DNA of 30,605 bases from an uncultured Sphingomonadales bacterium (GTDB lineage: Bacteria; Pseudomonadota; Alphaproteobacteria; Sphingomonadales; Sphingomonadaceae), in the NCBI GenBank assembly GCA_937898535.1, contig CALDKP010000120.1, positions 1 to 30,605 on the forward strand. Reading direction: 5' to 3'. This document shows positions 15,688 to 23,512 of the stretch, piece after piece. The notes beneath the pieces were generated by a model that searched no databases, was not told where the DNA came from, and was given only the letters and a program-made list of their open reading frames with translations. How positions within the stretch are numbered: the first letter of the stretch is position 1; the number at the start of each line of letters is the position of its first letter. Both the position numbers and the translations under genes were made by a program.

Positions 15688-16719
15688 TTAACCCTTGCGG
15701 ACCAGTTTAAGAAGCATTTCGACATTTTCAATCGGCGTATCCGGCAAAATACCATGGCCGAGATTGAAGATATGGGGGCGGTCGGCAAATGCCGATAAAA
15801 TATTATCGGCTGCCTCTTTCAGGACTTGACCGCCAGCAATCAGCGCGAGTGGATCAAGATTGCCCTGCACCGGCAAACCTTTTGGCAGCTCTCGGTTTGC
15901 CCAATGCGGATCAACCGTTTCATCCAATCCCAATGCATCAACGCCCGTGCCTTCGGCATAAGCGGCAAGCTTTCCGCCCGCGCCTTTGGGAAAGCCAATG
16001 ATGACGGCATTCGGATTGCGCGCTTTTAAACGACGCACGATTTCGGCATTTGGCGCGATGACCCATTTTTGGAACTGTGCTGGCGACAAAGACCCTGCCC
16101 AGCTGTCAAACAATTGAACCGCATCAACGCCGGCATCAATTTGATTACCGAGATAATCGACCGTTGCCGAAATAATCGCTTCGATCAGACCACCAAAACG
16201 CTCCGGTTCTGCGTGGGCCATTCTGCGGGCCTCTGCTTGGTCTTTGCTACCTTGACCATGCACCATGTATGTAGCGACCGTCCACGGGCTTCCAGCGAAG
16301 CCCAGGAAGGTTGTTTCCGCTGGCAGTGCCGCCGATACTTTGCGCACCGTGTCGATAACAGGTGCAAGCCGTTCAGGCGCGGGTACGAATTCTTCAAGCC
16401 GTGATTCCGCTAAGCGCGGCGCAAGTCGAGGACCTTCGCCCGTTTCAAACCACAGATCCTGACCCATGGCGTGCGGAATGACCAGAATGTCGGAAAATAA
16501 TATTGCGCCATCAAAACCAAAGCGCTTGATCGGCTGCAGCGTTATCTCCGTCGCGGCGTCGCTGTCATAAGCAAGCGCCAGAAATCCGCCCTTTTCAGCG
16601 CGAAGGGCCCGATATTCTGGAAGATAACGGCCTGCCTGTCGCATGAGCCAAATAGGCGGAACCGCTTCTTGGTTGCCCTTAAGAACGTTAAGCAGTTTTT
16701 TCGAGGCTTGCGCTGACAT
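15688..16719 (-). CDS. hemE: Uroporphyrinogen decarboxylase HemE
   Basis: This 343-aa cytoplasmic enzyme removes four carboxyl groups from uroporphyrinogen III to give coproporphyrinogen III. The family signatures PPIWLMRQAGRYLPEYR and GFAGSPWTVATYMVHG are present, together with VQLFDSWAGSLSP and GHGILPDTP near the end. The start at 16719 (MSAQASKK) is chosen as the family-typical length; an in-frame ATG lies seven codons upstream. The gene points away from the candidate oriC and its promoter must lie within the origin region, an arrangement also known from Caulobacter. Confidence 0.97.
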   Translation of the reverse strand: MSAQASKKLLNVLKGNQEAVPPIWLMRQAGRYLPEYRALRAEKGGFLALAYDSDAATEITLQPIKRFGFDGAILFSDILVIPHAMGQDLWFETGEGPRLAPRLAESRLEEFVPAPERLAPVIDTVRKVSAALPAETTFLGFAGSPWTVATYMVHGQGSKDQAEARRMAHAEPERFGGLIEAIISATVDYLGNQIDAGVDAVQLFDSWAGSLSPAQFQKWVIAPNAEIVRRLKARNPNAVIIGFPKGAGGKLAAYAEGTGVDALGLDETVDPHWANRELPKGLPVQGNLDPLALIAGGQVLKEAADNILSAFADRPHIFNLGHGILPDTPIENVEMLLKLVRKG

Positions 16720-16877
16720 AAGCGGCCGAGATCCAATCAAAATATATATTTATATAAAGGATGATGAAAGATGATGTGCTGTTGATATCGCAGGCCTTAA
16801 AAGCTTTTGCGGATATTGCCAACATCTTGACGTCCAACGCCAAACGCAATCCAACGGAGTCGCAAATTCCATCCCCA

Positions 16878-16918
16878 TTATTCACAGGCTGTGGATAGCG
16901 AATTGCCCCTGTGGATAG
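16878..16918. promoter_or_regulatory. Cluster of three DnaA boxes
   Basis: TTATTCACA (16878-16886, plus strand) and two copies of TGTGGATAG (16890-16898 and 16910-16918; CTATCCACA on the minus strand) each differ from the consensus TTATCCACA by one base. The first faces opposite to the other two. This density in 41 bp is well above chance. Confidence 0.75.
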
Positions 16919-16989
16919 ACTGTGCCCGAATCGAAAGGTTATTCGGCGATAGTGGGGAAGATAGGGTGGGTGAAAACTTGTCCCTTGAT

Positions 16990-16998
16990 TTATCCCCA
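16990..16998 (+). promoter_or_regulatory. Further DnaA-box-like 9-mer
   Basis: TTATCCCCA differs from TTATCCACA by one base. It lies 24 bp before the start of the PPSR-type gene, so it may also link DnaA to its transcription. Confidence 0.5.
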
Positions 16999-17021
16999 GC
17001 CTACCAACAAGACTGTGAGTC

Positions 17022-17855
17022 ATGAGCCAACGTTTTCATCTTCATTTGCTTTCAGACTCCACAGGCGAGACGCTTGAAAACATTGCCAAGGCCGCATTGG
17101 CGCAGTTTGATGGTGCCGAAAATGTCGTAAAGCATTTTTGGCCGATGGTCCGTTCGGAAAGCCATCTCGACCGTATATTGCTCGACGTCGCGACGAACCC
17201 CGGCCTTGTCCTGTTCACATTGGTCAACCGTGACACGCGGCGCAAGTTGGAAACGCGATGCCGTGCCATGGGTTTACCAGCGGTTGCCGCACTTGATGCG
17301 GTGAGTGACGCCATGTCGAATATGCTTGGGCAAGAGGCAAAGGCGCGCCCGGGGCGGCAGCACGCGATGGACGCGGCCTATTTTGCGCGCGTTGATGCTA
17401 TTCAGTTTACCATTGCCCATGACGACGGCATCAATGCGCAAAATTGGGAAGAGGCGGATATCGTCCTTGCCGGCGTATCACGGACATCCAAAACGCCCAC
17501 GAGCATTTATTTGGCCAACCGCGGATATAAGACGGCGAATATCCCCATCGTCCCCGAAGCACCGCCGCCACCGATATTGTTTCAGTTAAAACACCCCATG
17601 GTGATTGGCCTTGTCACCAGCGCCGAACGGTTGGTTCAGGTACGGCGCAACCGACTGCTATCGTTGAATCAGGCGCCCGACACCGATTATGTCGATGAGG
17701 AGAAGGTGAAGGCTGAAGTCGCCCATGCGCGGCGTATGTTTGCCGATAATGGCTGGCCGGTGCTTGATGTGACACGGCGTTCGATTGAGGAAAGTGCTGC
17801 GGCGATCATCAATCTGTTCAATGAACGCGAACTGGCCGAGGCCGCAAAAATATGA
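17022..17855 (+). CDS. PPSR-family kinase/pyrophosphorylase (pyruvate, phosphate dikinase or PEP synthetase regulator)
   Basis: This is a 277-aa DUF299 protein. The family both phosphorylates (using ADP) and dephosphorylates (using phosphate) a threonine in pyruvate, phosphate dikinase or PEP synthetase, switching gluconeogenic flux. The N-terminus RFHLHLLSDSTGETLENIAKAA, the GRQHAMDAAYF segment and the P-loop GVSRTSKTPTS at residues 151-161 are all family hallmarks. It is the first plus-strand gene right of the candidate oriC. Its ATG is preceded only by weak purines, and its stop overlaps the maf start as ATGA. Which dikinase it controls cannot be told from this window. Confidence 0.94.
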   Translation: MSQRFHLHLLSDSTGETLENIAKAALAQFDGAENVVKHFWPMVRSESHLDRILLDVATNPGLVLFTLVNRDTRRKLETRCRAMGLPAVAALDAVSDAMSNMLGQEAKARPGRQHAMDAAYFARVDAIQFTIAHDDGINAQNWEEADIVLAGVSRTSKTPTSIYLANRGYKTANIPIVPEAPPPPILFQLKHPMVIGLVTSAERLVQVRRNRLLSLNQAPDTDYVDEEKVKAEVAHARRMFADNGWPVLDVTRRSIEESAAAIINLFNERELAEAAKI

Positions 17856-18448
17856 CCCTCATCCTCGCGTCACAAAGCGCTGGGCGGATCACGATGTTGC
17901 GCGCTGCGGGCGTTGATGTTGAGCCTTGCCCAGCACTGGTTGATGAAGACAGCATCAAAGCGGCGCTTACGCAATCGGGCGCTAAACCACGTGATATTGC
18001 GGATGCACTTGCCGAAGCCAAAGCACTCAAAATATCACGCAAACAGCCGACCGCTATGGTACTTGGCTGTGACCAAATATTGGTGAGTGCCGATGGAAAA
18101 ATCTTTGATAAGCCCGAAGATAAAGACGAAGCACGCGCACATCTGGCGGCATTGTCGGGCGCGTCGCACAGGCTGATCAGTGCAGCGGTCATATGCGAAC
18201 AAGGCAAGCCTGTCTGGCGGATTGTCGACAGCGCGCAGATGACGATGCGCACGCTTAGCGCCGCATTTATCGACCAATATGTCGACGCATATTGGGATGA
18301 AATACGGCATTGTGTGGGTTGCTATCGCATTGAAGCCGAAGGCGCGCAGTTGTTTGCCAGCGTAAGTGGCAGCCAATTTACGATAATTGGCATGCCCTTG
18401 CTTCCCATTCTTGACTATCTGCGGGTAAGGAGTCTTTTGCCGACATGA
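17852..18448 (+). CDS. maf: Maf-family nucleotide pyrophosphatase
   Basis: This 198-aa protein belongs to the Maf/HAM1 fold, enzymes that hydrolyse dTTP, UTP or modified nucleotides to monophosphates. The N-terminal phosphate-binding motif reads LASQSAGR where classical Maf has SxSPRR. The acidic block VLGCDQILVSADGKIFDKP stands for the usual D-x-V motif. A C-terminal IEAEGAQLFASVSGSQFTIIGMPLLPIL segment is also typical. The altered first motif fits the subgroup found beside aroE in alphaproteobacteria, possibly with different substrate preference. It overlaps both neighbours (PPSR gene and aroE) by four bases. Confidence 0.9.
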   Translation: MTLILASQSAGRITMLRAAGVDVEPCPALVDEDSIKAALTQSGAKPRDIADALAEAKALKISRKQPTAMVLGCDQILVSADGKIFDKPEDKDEARAHLAALSGASHRLISAAVICEQGKPVWRIVDSAQMTMRTLSAAFIDQYVDAYWDEIRHCVGCYRIEAEGAQLFASVSGSQFTIIGMPLLPILDYLRVRSLLPT

Positions 18449-19254
18449 CTATATATGCCGAAGTTATCGGGCACCCGATTTCACATTCTAAATCACCGCT
18501 GATCCACGGCCACTGGCTGCGGCTTTTGGGCATGTCGGGCGAATATCGGGCGCATGAGGTGTTGCCCGAAAATCTGGAGCAATATTTTGCGACCCGCGCA
18601 GCCGATGCCAATTGGCGCGGATGCAACATCACCATACCCCATAAGATTGCGGCGCTGGATTTTGTGAACGACCCAGGGGACGTCCGCACGTCTATCGGTG
18701 CCATCAACACCGTGTTCCGCAATGAAGCGGGTGCTTTGATAGCAACCAACACCGACGCAGGTGGCTTTTATGGCCCAATCGCAGATGTGCCTATCGCGGG
18801 TGAAACCGCAGTCGTGATCGGTGCTGGCGGCGCTGCGCGTGCGGTCCTTTTTGCTCTGGCTCAGGCGGACGTTGGCGAAGTTGTTCTTGTGGCGCGCAAT
18901 GCGTTGAAGGCTGCTGGATTGCTGGCCCATTTTGGCCTGAAGGGCAAAGTGATTGGGTTTGATGCGCGGCTGCCCGATGCTGCCTTGCTCGTGAACGCAA
19001 GCCCGCTGGGTATGGTCGGGCAAGAGGCACTTGATATCGACCTGTCGCCTTTGCCCGAACATGCGTTGGTCTATGATCTGGTATATGCGCCCATTGAAAC
19101 GCCGTTGCTAAAGGCTGCGCGCGCACGTGATTTGGAAACAGTCGATGGACTTGAAATGCTTGTAGGTCAGGCCGCCATCGCGTTTGAATTATTCTTCGGT
19201 GTTGCCCCACCAGAAGAAGGCGAAGATGAACTGCGCGCGTTGCTTTTGAAATGA
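18445..19254 (+). CDS. aroE: Shikimate dehydrogenase (NADP+)
   Basis: This 269-aa enzyme reduces 3-dehydroshikimate to shikimate in aromatic amino acid synthesis. The substrate-binding HPISHSKSPLIHG, the NITIPHK segment with the catalytic lysine, the NTDAGGFYG segment with the catalytic aspartate and the NADP-binding GAGGAARA motif are all present in the right order. The C-terminal DGLEMLVGQAAIAFELFFG is also conserved. The gene is translationally coupled to maf and coaE by ATGA overlaps. Confidence 0.97.
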   Translation: MTIYAEVIGHPISHSKSPLIHGHWLRLLGMSGEYRAHEVLPENLEQYFATRAADANWRGCNITIPHKIAALDFVNDPGDVRTSIGAINTVFRNEAGALIATNTDAGGFYGPIADVPIAGETAVVIGAGGAARAVLFALAQADVGEVVLVARNALKAAGLLAHFGLKGKVIGFDARLPDAALLVNASPLGMVGQEALDIDLSPLPEHALVYDLVYAPIETPLLKAARARDLETVDGLEMLVGQAAIAFELFFGVAPPEEGEDELRALLLK

Positions 19255-19850
19255 ACAAGCCGCTTATCATTGGGCTCACAGGCTCCATCGGCATGGGCAA
19301 ATCGGCCGTGGCGGCGATGTTCGCTGATGAAGGTGTTCCTGTTTTTGACGCCGATGCTGCTGTGCACGATATGCAAAAGGCGGGCGGCGAACTTGTCGCA
19401 GAGATTGAGGCGGCGTTTCCCGGAACAACCAGTGCCGATGGCGTGGACCGCAAGGCGTTGGGCGCTGCGGTTTTCGGCAATCGCGATCAGCTCGCAAAAC
19501 TTGAATCGCTTATTCACCCTGCGGTGGCTGAACGCCGCAAAGCTTTTCTCGCGGGCCACAAAGACGCGGATATGGTCGTGTTCGATATACCCTTATTGTT
19601 TGAAAAGGGCGGACAAGCGGGCGTCGATGTGACCGTGGTGGTATCCGCGCCCGCGTCCGATCAACGCGCGCGCGTGCTCGCACGCCCCGGCATGGTTCCC
19701 GAAAAATTCGAACAGATATTAAAGCTGCAAACGACAGATGCCGACAAGCGCGCGCGTGCCGATTATGTCATTGATACCGGCCAGGATATTGCAGCGACGC
19801 GCGACGATGTGCGCGCACTTGTCAAAAAGCTGCGCGGGGGTCTTGCATAA
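19251..19850 (+). CDS. coaE: Dephospho-CoA kinase
   Basis: This 199-aa P-loop kinase catalyses the last step of coenzyme A synthesis, phosphorylating the 3'-hydroxyl of dephospho-CoA. The Walker A is GLTGSIGMGKSAVA (residues about 7-20), the substrate region is VFDADAAVHDMQ, and the DIPLLFEKGG motif and the lid with ARPGM follow. It overlaps aroE by four bases and is followed closely by dnaQ; the same order is common in alphaproteobacteria. Confidence 0.97.
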   Translation: MNKPLIIGLTGSIGMGKSAVAAMFADEGVPVFDADAAVHDMQKAGGELVAEIEAAFPGTTSADGVDRKALGAAVFGNRDQLAKLESLIHPAVAERRKAFLAGHKDADMVVFDIPLLFEKGGQAGVDVTVVVSAPASDQRARVLARPGMVPEKFEQILKLQTTDADKRARADYVIDTGQDIAATRDDVRALVKKLRGGLA

Positions 19851-19881
19851 GGCTGCAAAGAGGCTCACATCTCATCATAGA

Positions 19882-20589
19882 ATGCGTGAAATTATATTTG
19901 ATACAGAAACGACTGGATTTGACCCCGCAACCGGGGATCGCATGGTCGAAATCGGCTGCATTGAAATGATCGGCCGGGTCATGACCGGCAATCATTATCA
20001 CGCATATTTCAATCCGCTTCGCCCAATGCCCGCAGCCGCTGAGCAAGTGCATGGGCTTTCCGACCGCTTTTTGTCGGATAAGCCTGTTTTTGCGGAAAAA
20101 GCGGATGAATTGCTCGCGTTTCTGGGTGACAGCCCGTTGGTCGCGCATAATGCCAGTTTCGACTTCGGCTTTTTAAACCATGAATTGCAATATTGCGGAC
20201 GCACACCCGTTTCGATGGACCGCATGGTGGATACCGTCGCACTGGCACGCGTTAAAAATCCTGGTGCGAAGCTGTCTCTCGATGCGTTGTGTTCGCGTTA
20301 CGGCATCGACCGGAGCCACCGTGTCAAACATGGTGCTTTGTTGGACGCAGAACTGCTGGCGCAATTATATATTGAGCTAACCGGCGGCCGGCAAATTGGT
20401 CTTGGCCTCGCCGATAACGACATTTCTGATAACGCCTTGGCTCAAACCGACGTTAGCAGCGTTCAGATAACGAAAATTTTCCGACCCGCGCGTGCGCATT
20501 CGGCTTCGACAGAAGAATTGGCGCGGCATGCGGATTTTGTAGCGAAGATTAAAGACGCGCTTTGGCTTCAGACGGGGTCATCGCTTTAA
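19882..20589 (+). CDS. dnaQ: DNA polymerase III epsilon subunit (proofreading exonuclease)
   Basis: This 235-aa 3'-5' exonuclease of the DEDDh class has all expected residues. These are DTETTG (D7, E9), HNASFDFGFLNHEL for Exo II, and the histidine and aspartate in HRVKHGALLDAELLAQLY for Exo III. The C-terminal tail beyond residue 185 is the polymerase-alpha-binding part. The start at 19882 places the first catalytic motif at the usual distance from the N-terminus; in-frame starts farther upstream lie inside coaE. The ribosome binding site before this ATG is weak. Confidence 0.96.
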   Translation: MREIIFDTETTGFDPATGDRMVEIGCIEMIGRVMTGNHYHAYFNPLRPMPAAAEQVHGLSDRFLSDKPVFAEKADELLAFLGDSPLVAHNASFDFGFLNHELQYCGRTPVSMDRMVDTVALARVKNPGAKLSLDALCSRYGIDRSHRVKHGALLDAELLAQLYIELTGGRQIGLGLADNDISDNALAQTDVSSVQITKIFRPARAHSASTEELARHADFVAKIKDALWLQTGSSL

Positions 20590-20604
20590 CAAAGGAGACA
20601 GGCA

Positions 20605-21180
20605 ATGGACATTAGGGTTTCAGGACATCAGGTCGACACCGGTGAAGCACTCCAGGCCCATGTGGAAACGCGGCTTGGATCCATTGCTGAAAAATATTTC
20701 TCAAAAGCGCTATCTGCGCATGCGACATTTGGCCGCGCGCCACATGATGGCTTCACCAGCGACATTGTGATGCACGTGATGCAGGGTCTTGTCCTGAAAG
20801 GCAGGGGTGAGGCGCAGGACGCGCATGTCGCCTTTGACCGTGCTGCCGAGCGTATTGAAAAGCAATTGCGTCGCTATATGCGCCGTCTGCAAGATCGCCA
20901 TGTCCAGACCGCATATGCGGTGGCGCAGGAAGAAGCAGCCTATACGGTCTTTGACGGCAGTGATGACGATCTGGAGACACCGGTGCCCGACGCACCAGTA
21001 ATTGTCGCCGAAATGCGGACTGATATCCCTGAATCTACGGTGTCGGATGCGGTTATGTTGATGGATTTGCGCAATACGCCTGCGTTGTTATTCAAAAACA
21101 CTGGAACTGGACGGCATAATATGGTTTACCGCCGCGAAGACGGCACGATCGGTTGGGTTGAACCAAAATCCGCGCCATAA
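20605..21180 (+). CDS. hpf: Ribosome hibernation-promoting factor, long form
   Basis: This 191-aa protein has an N-terminal S30AE/YfiA domain (about residues 1-105) that sits in the mRNA channel of the 30S subunit. A variable linker and a C-terminal dimerisation domain (about 130-190, with DIPESTVSDAVMLMDLRN, ALLFKNTGTGRHNMVYRREDGTIGWVEP) follow. The second domain marks the long form, which dimerises 70S ribosomes in stationary phase. A strong AAAGGAGA site precedes the ATG. It is followed by ptsN, as in the widespread rpoN-hpf-ptsN arrangement, but here dnaQ, not rpoN, is upstream. Confidence 0.94.
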   Translation: MDIRVSGHQVDTGEALQAHVETRLGSIAEKYFSKALSAHATFGRAPHDGFTSDIVMHVMQGLVLKGRGEAQDAHVAFDRAAERIEKQLRRYMRRLQDRHVQTAYAVAQEEAAYTVFDGSDDDLETPVPDAPVIVAEMRTDIPESTVSDAVMLMDLRNTPALLFKNTGTGRHNMVYRREDGTIGWVEPKSAP

Positions 21181-21268
21181 ATACCGGTCAAATTCGTTTA
21201 GTTTTCTTTACCAATTCAAATATTTAGGGATTGTGCTGCTAGGTTGAGCAGGCGCATTTGAAAGAAAT

Positions 21269-21736
21269 ATGATAAGACTTTCTACAAGGCTCGTTGAAGG
21301 GGCCGTGGCTGCTAACATGGTATGTTCGGGCAAATCCGACCTGCTTGCGCGCCTATCGGTGATTGCAGCTGAAAATTATTTTCTCGATTCCCATGCCGTA
21401 CTTGAAGGCATGGTGGAGCGTGAGCGACTTGGCCCGACGGGTTTTGGCGGCGGTACCGCGATTCCCCATTGCAAGGTGTCCGGCATTGATATGCCCGTTG
21501 CCGTATTTGCCCGGCTTTCAAAGCCCGTGCCTTATGATGCGGTGGATGATGAGCCCGTGGACCTTGTCTGCGCGCTGATATCCCCTGCGCAAGACGGTGC
21601 GTCGCATTTGCGCGCATTGGCGGAGGTTTCCCGTCTGTTTCGTGACGAGAAATTCCGTGCCCAGTTGCGTGGCGCAGCCGACTCTGCGGCCATGTTCGCC
21701 GTTCTGACCCTGTCCGAAGAGCGCGACGCTGCTTGA
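21269..21736 (+). CDS. ptsN: PTS IIA-like nitrogen regulatory protein PtsN
   Basis: This is a 155-aa EIIA-fold protein of the nitrogen-related phosphotransferase system. The phosphorylated histidine lies in FGGGTAIPHCKV, and the VDLVCALISPAQDGASHLRALAEVSRLF segment is a family feature. It receives phosphate from NPr and regulates potassium transport, nitrogen or stress responses depending on the species. An 88-bp gap separates it from hpf. Its stop overlaps the TTG start of the DUF1491 gene. Confidence 0.94.
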   Translation: MIRLSTRLVEGAVAANMVCSGKSDLLARLSVIAAENYFLDSHAVLEGMVERERLGPTGFGGGTAIPHCKVSGIDMPVAVFARLSKPVPYDAVDDEPVDLVCALISPAQDGASHLRALAEVSRLFRDEKFRAQLRGAADSAAMFAVLTLSEERDAA

Positions 21737-22074
21737 TTGAACCGCGGCTTGCAACGGATGTGCAGATATCTGCCATGCGGCGATTGGCAGAGGCTGATGG
21801 CGGTTTTGCGACAGTTTTAAAAAAGGGCGATGCCACATCAGGCGCCATCCTGCTCATTGGGCAGATCCGCGGCGCAGAGCCGCGTTTGTACGATCGATAT
21901 CCGTCATTGGACGGCAAAACCGTCTGGCAAACCGTTGATTTGGCGGAAACAGGTGATGCTGCCATCCAAAATTATTGGCAAAAACGCTGCGCACGCGACC
22001 CCGATTTGTGGGTTTTTGAACTGGATGTCGCATCCGCTGCACGGTTGGACGGACTCTTGTCTGCGTTTAATTGA
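21733..22074 (+). CDS. DUF1491-family protein
   Basis: This is a 113-aa protein of unknown function. The sequence MIEPRLATDVQISAMRRLAEADGGFATVLKKGDATSGAILLI matches the family opening; the rest includes RLYDRYPSLDGKTVWQ and a WVFELDVASAARL end. The only start that gives the full family N-terminus is TTG at 21733-21735, which overlaps the ptsN stop as TTGA and implies translational coupling. The family is common in alphaproteobacteria. No catalytic motif is evident. Confidence 0.85.
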   Translation: MIEPRLATDVQISAMRRLAEADGGFATVLKKGDATSGAILLIGQIRGAEPRLYDRYPSLDGKTVWQTVDLAETGDAAIQNYWQKRCARDPDLWVFELDVASAARLDGLLSAFN

Positions 22075-22172
22075 CTTTGCTGCGGCGCATCATAAATGCG
22101 CGGACATCGAGTAGCGAAGGTTGTCGTACGGGAACGCAATAGGGGTGACCAGACAAACACGCGAGTCGGACG

Positions 22173-22220
22173 CAACAAAAGACGAATAAAAACATATATA
22201 TAGCATTTCGTCCGCTGTTG
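22173..22220 (+). other. Inverted repeat in the leader of the cell-wall hydrolase gene
   Basis: CAACA (22173) and GACGAA (22181) pair with TTCGTC (22207) and TGTTG (22216), giving an 11-bp interrupted stem with a 3x3 internal loop. It surrounds a 20-base AT-rich loop containing TATATATA. The structure ends 22 bp before the ATG. It could be an mRNA leader fold, or an operator flanking a promoter; the sequence cannot decide. Confidence 0.4.
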
Positions 22221-22242
22221 TTGCCGCTTTATTGTACGTTTA

Positions 22243-22938
22243 ATGTTGAAATTTTTTCGGGCTGCTTCTGTTGCGGCCGTAACGTTTACCCTGGTTTCAG
22301 CGGTGATTACCGCAGATGCCGGTTTCGCTTTTGGGAATAACCAAAGCACTGCCTTAAACGCGACCACCATCGTTGTGGACGCTGCGCAAATCTCCGCTGA
22401 TCAGGTCCAAGCAGACTTGGCAAAAAGCGGTAAGGTTACTGCGACCCTCGCCGACAATGGCGACATCATTTTCACCCCAGGCATCGGCGAATCTTCGAAC
22501 ACTGACGATAATGAAGCCATCGCGGCTTCGTCGCTATCCGACCTGGTGCGCCAACAAGACACAAACGATTCGCTGAGCGCTGAACAACGCTGCCTTGCGA
22601 GCGCGGTGTATTTCGAATCAAAGGGTGAATCCCTCACCGGACAGCTTGCGGTTGCGCGTGTCGTGATGGCGCGTGCCAAGTCGGGTCGTTTCCCCACCAC
22701 ATTGTGCGGTGTGGTTTTCCAGAAAAGCCAATTTTCCTTCGTACGTGGCGGCGACATGCCACCCATTGCCATCGGCAGTGCACATTGGCGGAACGCTGTC
22801 GCGATCAGCAAGATCGCGTTGGACGACCGGTGGGAAAGCCCCGTTGAAGGCGCTTTATACTTTCATGCGCGGCATGTGTCGCCAGGCTGGCGCTTAACGC
22901 GCCTTGGCAGCATCGATAACCATATCTTCTATCGCTAA
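22243..22938 (+). CDS. Secreted cell-wall hydrolase, SleB/CwlJ type
   Basis: This 231-aa protein has an N-terminal signal peptide (about residues 1-29, LVSAVITADAGFA) and a low-complexity Ala/Asp/Thr linker. The C-terminal catalytic domain is of the Hydrolase_2 (SleB/CwlJ) family. Its marks are QRCLASAVYFESKGES with the conserved glutamate, then QLAVARVVMARAKSGRFP, LCGVVFQKSQFSFVRGG and a terminal ALYFHARHVSPGW. The domain cleaves peptidoglycan glycan strands. Proteins of this type in non-spore-formers act in growth or separation. The 168-bp gap before it contains an AT-rich hairpin, and a strong terminator follows. Confidence 0.9.
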   Translation: MLKFFRAASVAAVTFTLVSAVITADAGFAFGNNQSTALNATTIVVDAAQISADQVQADLAKSGKVTATLADNGDIIFTPGIGESSNTDDNEAIAASSLSDLVRQQDTNDSLSAEQRCLASAVYFESKGESLTGQLAVARVVMARAKSGRFPTTLCGVVFQKSQFSFVRGGDMPPIAIGSAHWRNAVAISKIALDDRWESPVEGALYFHARHVSPGWRLTRLGSIDNHIFYR

Positions 22939-22959
22939 GCGATAATGACAAATGACAAT

Positions 22960-22994
22960 AAGGGCCCCTAAATGGGGCCTTTATTTTGTTCTTC
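22960..22994 (+). terminator. Intrinsic terminator after the cell-wall hydrolase gene
   Basis: AAGGGCCCC (22960-22968) pairs with GGGGCCTTT (22974-22982), a 9-bp stem with one G-U pair and a five-base loop, followed by TTTATTTTGTTC. This is a good Rho-independent terminator. Confidence 0.85.
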
Positions 22995-23014
22995 TTTCGT
23001 TCTATCGATACCCC

Positions 23015-23500
23015 ATGAGCGCGCTTACTTCAACATTGCCGATTGGGGCCCCATCGGTTGCCCGCGGAACGTCACGGCTGTTTCTGCGCAATCAGATTAT
23101 GGTTCAATCGGAGGTAAGCCTTCGCAACGGGCGACGCGCAGACCTGATGGGTCTGACGACAAAAGGCGAAATCATCATCGTCGAAATCAAATGCTCGCGC
23201 GCTGATCTTTTGGGTGATCAGAAATGGCCCGAATATCTCGAATATTGCGACCGGTTTTTTTGGGCCGTGCCCGCGGGCTTTGATATCGGACCATTGCATG
23301 GTGATGCATTCATGCCCGAACGGGCCGGGCTTATCATCGCCGATGCTTATGACGCCGAAATAGCCCGCCCGGCGGCGCTTGTCCCATTGGCCACAGCGCG
23401 GCGCAAAACCGAAACACAACGGCTGGCACGGCTCGCCATGCGCCGCCTGATGGGCATTGCCGATCCTGACCCTATCCTTGCAGAAATCGAAGCCGAGTAA
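23015..23500 (+). CDS. mmcB: MmcB-family DNA repair protein
   Basis: This 161-aa protein resembles Caulobacter MmcB, a nuclease-fold protein implicated in damage-inducible mutagenesis. A PD-(D/E)xK-like core is visible: RRADLMGLTTKGEIIIVEIKCSRADLLGDQKWPEYL, with the acidic residues and the EIK lysine in the expected spacing. It is followed by DRFFWAVPAGFDI. The start at 23015 (MSALTSTLP) gives the family-length protein; a longer in-frame extension would overlap the terminator of the previous gene. It is convergent with the DUF3604 gene, whose stop is 12 bp away. Confidence 0.88.
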   Translation: MSALTSTLPIGAPSVARGTSRLFLRNQIMVQSEVSLRNGRRADLMGLTTKGEIIIVEIKCSRADLLGDQKWPEYLEYCDRFFWAVPAGFDIGPLHGDAFMPERAGLIIADAYDAEIARPAALVPLATARRKTETQRLARLAMRRLMGIADPDPILAEIEAE

Positions 23501-23512
23501 AGAGAGCCTAGC

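Larger units (their letters stand above)
16720..17021. other. Candidate chromosomal replication origin (oriC)
   Basis: This 302-bp gap lies between the divergent hemE and PPSR-type genes. It contains an A+T-only run at about 16739-16757 that could be the unwinding element. It also has four DnaA-box-like 9-mers (16878-16886, 16890-16898, 16910-16918, 16990-16998) and three GANTC sites (16857, 16928, 17017) that CcrM-type methylases recognise. The hemE neighbour matches the origin location known in Caulobacter and other alphaproteobacteria. Genes on both sides are transcribed outward and parS sites lie within 9 kb. I saw no TTAA-N7-TTAA CtrA site here. Confidence 0.8.

Noticed and set aside
16797..16803. 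CtrA site in the candidate oriC
   Set aside because: Only a single TTAA is present; the paired TTAA-N7-TTAA pattern is missing.
22085..22101. GCGCAT/ATGCGC hairpin after the DUF1491 gene as a terminator
   Set aside because: The stem is only six base pairs and no T-tract follows.
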